A stretch of 53,808 nucleotides of DNA from SOJZ01 sp964556565 (GTDB lineage Archaea; Thermoproteota; Bathyarchaeia; Bathyarchaeales; Bathyarchaeaceae). Positions 17,609-24,946 of the stretch are shown in pieces (positions within the stretch are counted from its first letter, which is position 1; each line of letters starts with the position of its first letter). The stretch covers positions 1-53,808 of the forward strand of contig CAZKWF010000005.1 in NCBI GenBank assembly GCA_964556565.1. Reading direction: 5' to 3'. Made by a program: the position numbers and the translations under genes. Below the pieces are notes generated by a model, which saw only the letters and a list, made by a program, of their open reading frames with translations, was not told the DNA's origin and did no database searches.

Positions 17609-18199
17609 ATGAAGAGAAACTCTATAGATTTTGAGGATAAGGCTGATTCTGCTTTTGAAACCCTTTTGACTGTAACGACCATACTCTCTGGGGTCTACAT
17701 CTCTATGGCTTTTGGTTGGTTTTCTAATTACTTCACTGACGTAAAGCCAGAAAATCTACAGATAGCTATGACCGGGGTTATCTTCGGATTGATCTTCATT
17801 TTACCCCTCGTGGTAATCTTGCTATCATGGGCTCTTTCTCAGTTTAGAGGTTCTGTTACTTGGAGGATCGTGTCTTGGGCGGGTTTGATCTATTGTTTGA
17901 CACAAGATTTTATTGGAATCGTTGGTCTTTTCGGTTTTTCTCTGATTCTGGCTGGAGTACTGCGTCATGGACTCACAATGATGTTAGCACCGCTTGTACT
18001 TCTTGTTCCACCTATTCTGGGAACAGCGCTTAGCTATAGAGTCGGCATCGGATACAGTCGCAGTCTACCAACTGCAGAAACAAAAAAAGGGAGATGTGCC
18101 TCAACTGCGTTACTTGGGGTCATCTCAATTCTTGTCATTCAAGGTCTGCTAGGGTTGATTGGAGTATATTTTGGAGGACTTTTCGGTGGAGGACTTTAG
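17609..18199 (+). CDS. Multi-helix membrane protein, function unknown
   Basis: 196 residues from the ATG at 17609, which has GGTG 4 nt upstream (two in-frame starts lie 12-15 nt earlier). Five or six hydrophobic segments cover residues 20-195, ending in a glycine-rich FGGLFGGGL tail. No family signature is recognised. It is flanked by intergenic regions of more than 100 bp on both sides and seems monocistronic. Confidence 0.7.
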   Translation: MKRNSIDFEDKADSAFETLLTVTTILSGVYISMAFGWFSNYFTDVKPENLQIAMTGVIFGLIFILPLVVILLSWALSQFRGSVTWRIVSWAGLIYCLTQDFIGIVGLFGFSLILAGVLRHGLTMMLAPLVLLVPPILGTALSYRVGIGYSRSLPTAETKKGRCASTALLGVISILVIQGLLGLIGVYFGGLFGGGL

Positions 18200-18324
18200 T
18201 TACACTTAACCTAGGTGCGCGTAAGTCGTTAAATTGTTAGTGGAGTATCAAACGAATTCATTTGCTTATCGAGAACAGAAATATACTCAAGACAAAATAA
18301 CTAGTTTAGTTTGAGGAGAGAGAT

Positions 18325-18987
18325 GTGGCCATTCAGGAATTGAGACAAGAATTCAAGCAATACAGTGCCTCAGATATAAGAGTACCTGTTGTGAGAAAAA
18401 TATCCGCTCAGTATTTTAGAAAGGTAAGAAAAAAGCCTAGAGATGAAATATTCCAGTTGTGTGGAGATTTGTTGGAATCAGGTAATTGGATGGAAAGAGC
18501 TGTGGCGTTTGATTGGGCCTTTCGTCTTAGACGCCAATATGAGAAGACTGATTATTATCTGTTTGAATCATGGTTGAAAAAGCATGTGGATGGCTGGGGA
18601 TCGTGCGATAATTTTTGCACGCACGCTTTTGGAGCATTCATTCTTCGATTTCCTGAGTTCCTACCAAAGCTTATGAAATGGACGAAATCTCCTAATCGAT
18701 GGGTAAGGCGTGCATCTGCAGTGATTCTAATATACTCAATAAGAAGAATGAAATATCTTGAAAATGTTTTCGAGATGGCTGATAATCTTTTAGTGGACCA
18801 AGACGTGATGGTGCAAAGAGGCTACGGATGGATGCTAAAGGAAGCAAGCAACCATTATCCCGAAGAAGTGTTCAATTATGTGATGAAACATAAAAAGGAA
18901 ATGCCAAGAACTTCATTGAGGTACGCAATTGAGAAACTACCTTCTGAACAAAGAAAGGAAGCAATGGAAAGAGAATCGAAATCCTAA
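18325..18987 (+). CDS. AlkD-like DNA alkylation repair (HEAT-repeat) protein
   Basis: A 220-residue helical protein of the AlkD family. Family landmarks are visible: the aromatic/acidic region around WGSCDNFCTHAFG, the segment SPNRWVRRASAVIL, and the C-terminal VQRGYGWMLKEAS then MPRTSLRYAIEKL. AlkD proteins use HEAT-like helical repeats to bind DNA and excise N3/N7-alkylated purines without base flipping; some relatives lack glycosylase activity. The GTG at 18325 follows GAGGAG with a 6-nt spacer, and AAATATACT at about 18278-18287 could be its TATA box. The window thus has two Fpg-type proteins and one AlkD-type repair protein. Confidence 0.88.
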   Translation: MAIQELRQEFKQYSASDIRVPVVRKISAQYFRKVRKKPRDEIFQLCGDLLESGNWMERAVAFDWAFRLRRQYEKTDYYLFESWLKKHVDGWGSCDNFCTHAFGAFILRFPEFLPKLMKWTKSPNRWVRRASAVILIYSIRRMKYLENVFEMADNLLVDQDVMVQRGYGWMLKEASNHYPEEVFNYVMKHKKEMPRTSLRYAIEKLPSEQRKEAMERESKS

Positions 18988-19023
18988 GAATATGTGCATG
19001 AGCTGGGTTCCTAACAGCAAGCA

Positions 19024-19581
19024 TCAGAACATGATTCTAATGACCGCAACTATCACTGATATGGCAGCTATTACTAAGGAAATATAAAATCGTTTACTCT
19101 GGGACCTTGCTGATCGCTCTGAAGCTTCAATCTGCTGACGCATCAGTGTGACCATTGTTGCCATATTCTTCCCAAAGTCAGTTTCATCGACGATTTCTTT
19201 TTGCTTAGTGTTAAATGTTCTCCTTAGCCTGTCAAAACTCTCAAATACGTTTTTGAAGGCGTCAAAGGCTGGCTTCTTTGTGAAATTGTTGTCCCAATCA
19301 AAGACTCTCTCTTCAAAGTTGCGCAGGAGATCTTCCCTTTTGCTTCTCTCATGTTTCGCAGATTTCTTAGCAAGTGATCGTGGTTCAGCTACATTGACAT
19401 AGTCTTCGTACAAGTGGGGAAGCTCACTCAATTTTGCCAGTTTTTTCATAGTTTTTGCGCTCAATTTCCCCAATTTTTTCTTAGTCTTTTCGTCAATCGC
19501 TTCCTCCTTTTTCTTTTTCGAACGTTCGTCCATCTGTGCGTCACTTTCTTTCTTTGGCACCTCTTCCTCACTCCTCTGCAT
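19024..19581 (-). CDS. Charged coiled-coil protein with C-terminal membrane anchor
   Basis: 185 residues from the ATG at 19581 (an in-frame ATG lies at 19626). The first 60 residues are very rich in Lys and Glu, followed by a helical region with probable coiled coil, then RSARSQSKRF and one hydrophobic segment (last 20 residues). This is a tail-anchored layout with the charged body in the cytoplasm. No family is recognised. A TGCATGCAT palindrome lies just upstream at 19622. Confidence 0.6.
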   Translation of the reverse strand: MQRSEEEVPKKESDAQMDERSKKKKEEAIDEKTKKKLGKLSAKTMKKLAKLSELPHLYEDYVNVAEPRSLAKKSAKHERSKREDLLRNFEERVFDWDNNFTKKPAFDAFKNVFESFDRLRRTFNTKQKEIVDETDFGKNMATMVTLMRQQIEASERSARSQSKRFYISLVIAAISVIVAVIRIMF

Positions 19582-19924
19582 CGGAACATAAAATACAACA
19601 AAAGGGGATATTAATTTTCTCTGCATGCATTGAAATAATAAGATCCAAAAGAACAGATTAGTCCTCCACTTCTCAGCTTCTGCTTGACGAAAAAGTCATA
19701 TTTCATCTTTCTAGCTCCTTTTTTCTTTTGATGACAATGTTAAATGATACCTTTGCCTCATGCCTGTACGCAGGAAACAACAGAAACAAAACTATGTGCG
19801 TGCACAATAGAGTTAGTTGATATTCTCTCCTGAAATACGCTTCAGTCTACTTGTTGAATGCACTAATTAGTAAGCATCCTTAAAAGAATGTTTACCTATA
19901 ACGGAAAAAGGTGAGGAAGTAACC
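19582..19924. other. Intergenic region between divergent genes
   Basis: About 340 bp without a gene. It contains a possible TATA-like run (TTATTATTTC) next to TGCATGCAT for the minus-strand gene and CTTAAAAG near 19877 for the permease operon. I see no RNA gene or long repeat. Confidence 0.4.
19622..19630. promoter_or_regulatory. TGCATGCAT palindrome beside a promoter
   Basis: Lies about 41 nt upstream of the minus-strand start at 19581 and just downstream of a TATA-like run, sharing TTCAATGCATGCA with the site upstream of the TtuA-like gene (27020). Confidence 0.4.
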
Positions 19925-20341
19925 ATGAAGAAAAAAGTGGCATATGTCTGTATAGACTCTCTGAAGGAGATGAAAACTATCATTCCTGCCTTCTTCATTG
20001 CAACTCTGATAGGTGCGACGCTCGAGTTCTATTTGCCCGAGGAGATTGCGTTTACTGTGCTGGGGAAGAACCCCTTTCTATCAATCCCATTAGCGACGGT
20101 CATAGGCATCGCTCTTCCTATTCCGAGATACGCCACGTATCCAATTGCTTTCTCATTATTCCAGAAAGGGGCAAGTATTGGGACTATTTTTGCTCTGATC
20201 TCTGGAGAGGTTATCCTCGGGGATCTAACTAGGGACATTATGGAATTCAAGTACTTCGGGTGGAAAGCCTACGTATTGAGGTTGGTTCTATGTACGGCAT
20301 TTGTCACCGTAGGAGGTCTTATAGCGGAGGTCTCACTGTGA
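19925..20341 (+). CDS. Half-size permease subunit (ArsP_1/DUF318 family), first of two
   Basis: 138 residues, about four membrane helices, matching one half of the PF03773-type permease: a glycine-rich helix, a P-x-P-R-x-A-T-Y-P-I motif, and KGASIGTIFALISGEVILGD. Full-length relatives are about 300 residues with two such halves. GAGG lies 8 nt upstream of the ATG. The stop TGA overlaps the GTG of the next gene (GTGA), so the two halves are translated together and probably assemble as a heterodimer. Some family members export arsenic compounds; the substrate here is unknown. Confidence 0.78.
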   Translation: MKKKVAYVCIDSLKEMKTIIPAFFIATLIGATLEFYLPEEIAFTVLGKNPFLSIPLATVIGIALPIPRYATYPIAFSLFQKGASIGTIFALISGEVILGDLTRDIMEFKYFGWKAYVLRLVLCTAFVTVGGLIAEVSL

Positions 20342-20778
20342 TAACTGACATACTCTACCTTACACTAGAAAGATTCTTGGGATTTTTGCCCATCTTAGTG
20401 ACCGCCATTGTGGTAGGCAAGGTTTTCAGCCTATATATCACGGAAGACAGAATAGGGATGCTGCTTAAAGGAGAGAGAAGAAACATTATGGGAGCTTCAC
20501 TATTGGGGTTGGTGACGCCCGGACCACTTGCTCCCTATCTCCCCCTCTTAAAGGTGCTACAAAGCAGTGGCTTGTCACTTAGCGTTGTGGCCGCCTTCAT
20601 CACCAGTCAAACCTTGGTGGGGCCACTTCGCGCTTTTCTGGAAGTAGACATGTTCGGAGTAGCCTTCTTTATCTTCAGGGTTGCCGCCTCATTTGTCATT
20701 GCCCTCAGTGTCGGAGTATGTTTCCAATTGCTTAACAAACACATAATATCAAAGATTCCGTCATCAGAAGAAGAGTAA
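20338..20778 (+). CDS. Half-size permease subunit (ArsP_1/DUF318 family), second of two
   Basis: 146 residues from the GTG at 20338, which has GGAGG 7 nt upstream inside the first gene. Four membrane helices with the second-half pattern GLVTPGPLAPYLPLLKVL then SSGLSLSVVAAFITSQTLVG, parallel to the first half (G-x-P...P...G...AF/AL-I). The reading frame is open further upstream, but that part overlaps the first gene and is not conserved. Together with its neighbour it rebuilds one complete transporter. Confidence 0.78.
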   Translation: MITDILYLTLERFLGFLPILVTAIVVGKVFSLYITEDRIGMLLKGERRNIMGASLLGLVTPGPLAPYLPLLKVLQSSGLSLSVVAAFITSQTLVGPLRAFLEVDMFGVAFFIFRVAASFVIALSVGVCFQLLNKHIISKIPSSEEE

Positions 20779-20840
20779 ACCATGAATGATCAGTGCACAC
20801 GTTCGCTAGTCGATGACGGTGATTTCTACATCAACCAAGG

Positions 20841-21419
20841 TTAGTTCTCTGATGTCCTTGCATTTCTGTTGTCGCTCATTAGGTGGCCACTGAAAACCAC
20901 CAACCAGAGCAAAGCAGGATAGGCAATCATACGTTCCATTCCTCCTTTCCCCAAACCTAGATAGATACCAGAGGAAAATAGAACAAGCGCCGCCAGTGAT
21001 ATGGTTCCCAACATGATAGAGAGGTAAGAGAGTGGTGGTTTCTCCAGCTTGTAAGACGCTATAGCAGATATTCCAGCGAACAGAAACGTTATCAAAGAAA
21101 AAGCAACATGAATCATTCCTGCATCTTCTGGAAACAATCCGACCCCCATTACACCAATTCCTGCTATTGCCGCCAGTATGGAGAAAAATCTGAAACTGGA
21201 CGTCTTTTGAATGAAGTAGACACCACAAACCGCCAACACGCCGAGCAAGAATGCTGACGAGTTGAATATGAGAGCAGACGGTCCGACACCCAAGTCACTT
21301 ATGTAGTTCTCAGAGGTACTGTAGCCAGGATAAAGTGCTTCTGCAGTGATTATGCCCAAAACGCATAAGACACCACCGATTGCCAGCAACAAGCCTGCAA
21401 TCTTACTATCACTATACAT
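20841..21419 (-). CDS. DUF998 family membrane protein
   Basis: 192 residues with six membrane helices. The pattern ALYPGYSTSENYISDLG after the first helix, an N-x-x-A-F-L-L-G second helix and GLFPEDAGMIH after the third are the marks of DUF998 proteins, in which conserved Asp/Glu and His face the membrane surface. The biochemical role of the family is not known. The gene converges with the permease operon and has no close partner. Confidence 0.82.
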   Translation of the reverse strand: MYSDSKIAGLLLAIGGVLCVLGIITAEALYPGYSTSENYISDLGVGPSALIFNSSAFLLGVLAVCGVYFIQKTSSFRFFSILAAIAGIGVMGVGLFPEDAGMIHVAFSLITFLFAGISAIASYKLEKPPLSYLSIMLGTISLAALVLFSSGIYLGLGKGGMERMIAYPALLWLVVFSGHLMSDNRNARTSEN

Positions 21420-21513
21420 AGTAATCCGAAGTAGGGCTCAGAACACTTAAGATTTGCGCGCGCGAATGTCAACTAGGTGTTTTGCCATCTCGATTCCACT
21501 TGTGCGAGAGAGC

Positions 21514-22905
21514 TCAATGGATGTATTCTGAGAGGCCTTTTTGGCTTCTCGTCGCTTGCCACATATCGTTGATTCTTTGGATCTTGTTCACGAAATAACT
21601 TAGCTGCTCCAATCTGAGGTCTCTCAGGGTTACAGCCTTGTCTTCTCTGAGTCTTGGTTTATAGGGACGCAACGAAACCACCCTCTTTGTGCCAACCTGG
21701 ACATAGCCATCCTTCCCATATCTGTAGATTGGTCTAAGTCTATCCAAGTAGAGGTCTTGATAAGAAACCTCGACCACGATTTCAGGCTTCACCCAAAGAT
21801 ACCCTTTGGCTTCATAAAGAGGCTCTACCAAATCCAGAATGAGCGATAGCGGCGAGAACTGAACTCCATCAGTTATATCCAAGAAGTCCCCTCTGGGAGT
21901 CATCAAAGCAATCTTCGCTCCAAGGATAGGTCCCGAAGTGGTGGAGATGGATCCACCGCAAATAGGGCATGAATCAAGGTCTCTGTTCCACACGTCATTC
22001 TTTCCATTCAACAGACGACCATCCTGGTCGAACCACTTTGACCGCTCAATGACCCCGTCTCTAGCAAGCTTTCGCAGCCAGAAACCGTCAAACTTGGCTC
22101 CGCACTCTCTGCACACAGGTCGGCCACTGCCGGTTTTCCTGAAGGCTATGATGACTGCGTCTAGCGTGTCTCTAAACTTGATTTTAAATATCTTGTCGTC
22201 ACTGGTGTGCATCACAAACCCTTCAAACCCTCGTTCTTTGATGAAATCATCCCAGAATGCCTGGATTTTCTCGTGAGAATCTTGAAGGTTTCCATCTGTT
22301 TGGAAGAAGTCTGGGAGGTGAACAACGTTGCTGTCACATCCGACTGGAAGCTGAAAATCGTGTTCCAGTCTCTTGAAGCGGTGAGCGTACTCTGGAAAAT
22401 CTTTGTCAAATCTGTCACTTCCTGTCCTCTTGGCGTAATCAAAGACAGCAAGCCGAATCCTGTCTACATCCAACGCTGATTTGGGATTCTTGATTATGCT
22501 CATGGATTTGTTGAACCCAGTCATGTAGCTTTTCCCAGAGATGTTTCGCACTACGTAGGTTTCGCCTACGAAGATGGTGTCTCTGTACTTGGAGAAGTGT
22601 TGATTGAAGTACTCAGTCACCGGGTGTTTTCGAGTGTCGTCCAGTGAATAATAACAACGACCTCTGGTGCTCCAGGCTACAAAGCCGCCTCTCTTATCGT
22701 CCCACGCAACAGTCGATAGCATTCCATTGTACTTCACCTGTAGGATTCCCGCTTTATCCAACGGGAGTTGTGGCAAGCGATCTCGTAGGGCAAATTCGTA
22801 TTGCATCATAGCTGGTTTAAGAGCTCCCAGCTTGGTGCAAAACTGCCTTTCAGCTGTGCCTTCCTCAAAGAGCTCCTGACCAAAGAATCTCTGGTTACAT
22901 GGCAT
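21514..22905 (-). CDS. Unusual ATP-dependent DNA/RNA ligase with zinc-ribbon insertion
   Basis: 463 residues with the covalent nucleotidyltransferase motifs in order: motif I LQVKYNG (K58 as the AMP acceptor), motif III FVGETY (E115), motif IIIa near VFDY (155), motif IV EGFVM (228-232) and motif V FKIKF (240-244). The OB-fold then begins (TLDAVIIAF) but is interrupted by about 50 residues with two knuckles, CREC (265-268) and CPIC (313-316), and resumes with WVKPEIVVEVSY. Motif I has Asn in place of the Asp of KxDG, so either DNA or RNA could be the substrate. It is not the standard replicative archaeal ligase (about 600 residues). No partner gene is evident. Confidence 0.8.
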   Translation of the reverse strand: MPCNQRFFGQELFEEGTAERQFCTKLGALKPAMMQYEFALRDRLPQLPLDKAGILQVKYNGMLSTVAWDDKRGGFVAWSTRGRCYYSLDDTRKHPVTEYFNQHFSKYRDTIFVGETYVVRNISGKSYMTGFNKSMSIIKNPKSALDVDRIRLAVFDYAKRTGSDRFDKDFPEYAHRFKRLEHDFQLPVGCDSNVVHLPDFFQTDGNLQDSHEKIQAFWDDFIKERGFEGFVMHTSDDKIFKIKFRDTLDAVIIAFRKTGSGRPVCRECGAKFDGFWLRKLARDGVIERSKWFDQDGRLLNGKNDVWNRDLDSCPICGGSISTTSGPILGAKIALMTPRGDFLDITDGVQFSPLSLILDLVEPLYEAKGYLWVKPEIVVEVSYQDLYLDRLRPIYRYGKDGYVQVGTKRVVSLRPYKPRLREDKAVTLRDLRLEQLSYFVNKIQRINDMWQATRSQKGLSEYIH

Positions 22906-23035
22906 CGGTGTGCTTTCCCTTGACGTAGCCTCTACGTGCCTGCTCTTAAAAGCTCTTTACCAGTTCGACTGCGCGCGCAACCGCCTCGGGTCAATCCTTA
23001 GGGGGCAATAAATAGCCCAACGCGCATGAAATCAT

Positions 23036-23281
23036 ATGGGAACGTGTGGGAAAATGGCAGATAGAAAATCGGTTTGTCTGTATCTGAATCGGGGAGTGGT
23101 CGAGACGGCCAAGCAAATGGGGCTGAACGTATCAAAGGTGTCCGAGAACGCCTTGATCGAAGCGATAGGTCGCCTGAGTGGCCCGAATCGAGAGACGGCT
23201 CTCGGGAACAGGGCGGATTCTGAGGGCCGGGGCCGGGATTTGAACCCGGGCGCCAGGCTCCACAGGCCTGTAGACTACTAG
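23036..23281 (+). CDS. Ribbon-helix-helix (CcdA/CopG-like) protein running into antisense of a tRNA
   Basis: The first 50 residues (DRKSVCLYLNRGVVETAKQM and the following NVSKVSENAL) look like an archaeal CcdA/CopG-type ribbon-helix-helix DNA-binding protein. ATG at 23036 or 23054 are both possible; a TATA-like AATAAATAG at about 23006-23014 supports 23036. The last 18 codons read through the complement of the tRNA-His at 23225-23297 (the residues RGRDLNPGARLHRPVDY come from the tRNA). I recall the same arrangement, an RHH ORF ending inside a tRNA complement, elsewhere in archaea, as left by elements integrating at tRNA 3' ends. Toxin partner: none seen. Confidence 0.55.
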   Translation: MGTCGKMADRKSVCLYLNRGVVETAKQMGLNVSKVSENALIEAIGRLSGPNRETALGNRADSEGRGRDLNPGARLHRPVDY

Positions 23282-23297
23282 GCTACCCCACTCTTCC
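23225..23297 (-). tRNA. tRNA-His (GTG)-like, acceptor stem mispaired
   Basis: Read on the minus strand: anticodon stem CAGGC/GCCTG with loop CTGTGGA gives anticodon GTG (His); T-arm CCGGG-TTCAAAT-CCCGG; 3' acceptor strand CCCCGGC plus discriminator C, as expected for tRNA-His; D-loop AGCCTAGTA with weak GGGT/GTCT stem and T8-G9. The 5' acceptor strand should be GCCGGGG, but the sequence in place is GGAAGAG, which pairs at only three of seven positions. No GCCGGGG is found within about 100 nt upstream, so a simple intron does not rescue it. It is a damaged or hybrid gene left by integration, a split tRNA half, or an assembly junction. Confidence 0.6.
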
Positions 23298-23380
23298 TGA
23301 TCATCCGCGCGCAGTATTTCTGTATGGCACTAAACTAAAGAACAAGAAATGTGTTACAATACGCGAATTTGAAGGAGCGA

Positions 23381-23599
23381 ATGATGAAGCCTGATGAAAC
23401 GTTAGAGTTGTTCTTTCTTTTTATAACTGGTCTCGGTGGAGCAACGATGCTAGGGGCTGCTAGACATCCTCAAATAAACTACAATCAAATCAAGGTTGCG
23501 TCAATCTTGATCGGAATAGGTCTTGCTCCCTTCTTCTTAATGGAATATCAAAAGAGTAAAAGAGAAGAAGAGGAAATTTCAGAGGAGTCATGGAAGTGA
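23381..23599 (+). CDS. Small membrane protein
   Basis: 72 residues from the ATG at 23381 (a second ATG follows directly), with GAAGGAG upstream. Two hydrophobic segments (about 5-25 and 36-54) and an acidic tail. Its 3' end overlaps the ATG of the next gene by 10 nt, so the two form an operon. No family is recognised. Confidence 0.6.
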   Translation: MMKPDETLELFFLFITGLGGATMLGAARHPQINYNQIKVASILIGIGLAPFFLMEYQKSKREEEEISEESWK

Positions 23600-23928
23600 A
23601 GAAGAAAAGGGAATATTTTCCCTGTTATTTTGTGAGGTTGTGTTCAGATAAAGCTGCTTTTGAGGTTAAGTTCAGTCAGAAGCTTCGTTTAGATATGTCG
23701 TCTGTTAAGAAGGCGTTTGAGGACTCGAAGCGTTACGAAATAATATTGTATACTCCGCACATAATGATTTTGAAAAGCGGAAAAGAGGTAGAAATAACGT
23801 TTTCCAAAGATGAAAGAATATTGATTAAAAATGTTTCAAGTAAAGATCAAGCGGAAGCAATTGCGGAAAGTGTATTACGCGTCGCTTTAAAAACACTTTC
23901 TATAAGAAGGAAAATGACAGACCCTTAA
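23590..23928 (+). CDS. Small protein homologous to the C-terminal domain of the nearby E1-like protein
   Basis: 112 residues. From about residue 30 it follows the pattern of the last 70 residues of the E1-like protein at 24947: both have K-L/P-L-R-L-x(4)-V, then a short helix, two hydrophobic strands, a charged turn and RxLIKNVxS with a final helix (compare ERILIKNVSSKDQA here with GRALIKNVKSEKDA there). I see this by eye; identity is modest but collinear with no long gaps. The domain has no name I know. It could be a free-standing substrate- or carrier-binding module for the sulfur-transfer proteins encoded next door. It overlaps the preceding small membrane protein gene. Confidence 0.7.
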   Translation: MEVKKKREYFPCYFVRLCSDKAAFEVKFSQKLRLDMSSVKKAFEDSKRYEIILYTPHIMILKSGKEVEITFSKDERILIKNVSSKDQAEAIAESVLRVALKTLSIRRKMTDP

Positions 23929-23941
23929 CAGCACCAGGTTT

Positions 23942-24586
23942 TTAAATGCGAATAGAAGTGGTTTCCTTCAAATCACGCTTAATCATGTAGTCTATGTCTA
24001 GGTTTCTCTCGGCCTTAGTTACTTCCTCAGTTCTTGCTAATGTTCTCGGTTGTTTTGGTGGGGCACTGCAACAAAGTGCGGCACCCGTGGAAATTTCGAA
24101 AGTTCCAATTTTTCGCGCCAACTTCTCAACTTCACGCTTATTGAAGCATAAAAGTGGACGCAGCATGCAAATGTCTTTCACCGCAGTATTTTCAACGCGA
24201 AGGTTCCGTAAGGTTTGGCTGGCATGTTCTCCGATAATTTCGCCAGTAACAATGGCGTCAGCGCCTTCCACCTTCGCGATTTCTTTCCCTAAGCGATACA
24301 TCATTCTCCTGCAGAGGATACACGTCAAATTTCTCGGGCAGTTTCTTAAAATGTCTGCGAGGTCTTCTCCATGCGGAATTATGTATAGCTTGACAGGCTT
24401 TGTGGGTAGGTATTCCCTTAACTTCTTAACCGCATTTATAGCCCTCTGCTTTGTAGTTTCACCAGAGAAGGGATAGTTGTCGTAAAAAACAAAAATAGGA
24501 GTATACCCCTTCCCAAAGATTAGCCAAGCTGCTACTGGGGAGTCTATTCCGCCCGAAACGAGGCATACAACCTTCTCTTTACTCAA
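23942..24586 (-). CDS. ThiI-like PP-loop sulfurtransferase domain protein
   Basis: 214 residues, corresponding to the PP-loop AANH domain of ThiI without the THUMP and rhodanese parts. The ATP-binding loop is SGGIDS (11-16). CILC (C89, C92) and C172/C173 match the three cysteines that hold an Fe-S cluster in archaeal ThiI-type enzymes. In the family ATP activates the uridine (tRNA 4-thiouridine) or a carrier protein for sulfur transfer. Without THUMP, tRNA recognition must come from elsewhere. The TTG at 24586 is preceded by GAGGG. Its neighbours (E1-like, TtuA-like) are also sulfur-transfer proteins. Confidence 0.85.
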   Translation of the reverse strand: MSKEKVVCLVSGGIDSPVAAWLIFGKGYTPIFVFYDNYPFSGETTKQRAINAVKKLREYLPTKPVKLYIIPHGEDLADILRNCPRNLTCILCRRMMYRLGKEIAKVEGADAIVTGEIIGEHASQTLRNLRVENTAVKDICMLRPLLCFNKREVEKLARKIGTFEISTGAALCCSAPPKQPRTLARTEEVTKAERNLDIDYMIKRDLKETTSIRI

Positions 24587-24946
24587 AGATTTTGTCCCTC
24601 AAATCAAGGATTGATATTTGGGTTAGCAGTTGTCATTATGCTAGGTTAAAGTGTATAACACCGTCATTACAGACGCCAAAATATTAAAATTTTCTATCCA
24701 GCTCGCTTTCTAGGCTACGAACTCACGTTACTTCCACTCTTTCAGGATAACTATAAACATTCATCCTCTGCCCTCTAACAAAACAAATCAGCGTGACTCC
24801 AGTTTTTATGGCAATATCTATGCATGCACTTTACACAGTTTTTTGTTATCTGAACTCTCCAAGATGCGCCATTCGGCTTTCTTTCCTAAGACGTGTTCAC
24901 GAAAACGAGCTCAACAACAGCTGAAACGTCAAATAAACCCAAAACG
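24587..24946. other. Intergenic region, no gene seen
   Basis: 360 bp with no ORF of note on either strand, and no ubiquitin-like/MoaD-type carrier that might have been expected beside an E1-like gene. An ATGCATGCA palindrome is at 24820-24828. I see no tRNA or clear RNA fold. Confidence 0.4.
24820..24828. promoter_or_regulatory. ATGCATGCA palindrome
   Basis: One of several intergenic copies of this sequence; here it lies about 120 nt downstream of the E1-like gene and 230 nt upstream of the ThiI-like gene. Confidence 0.3.
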
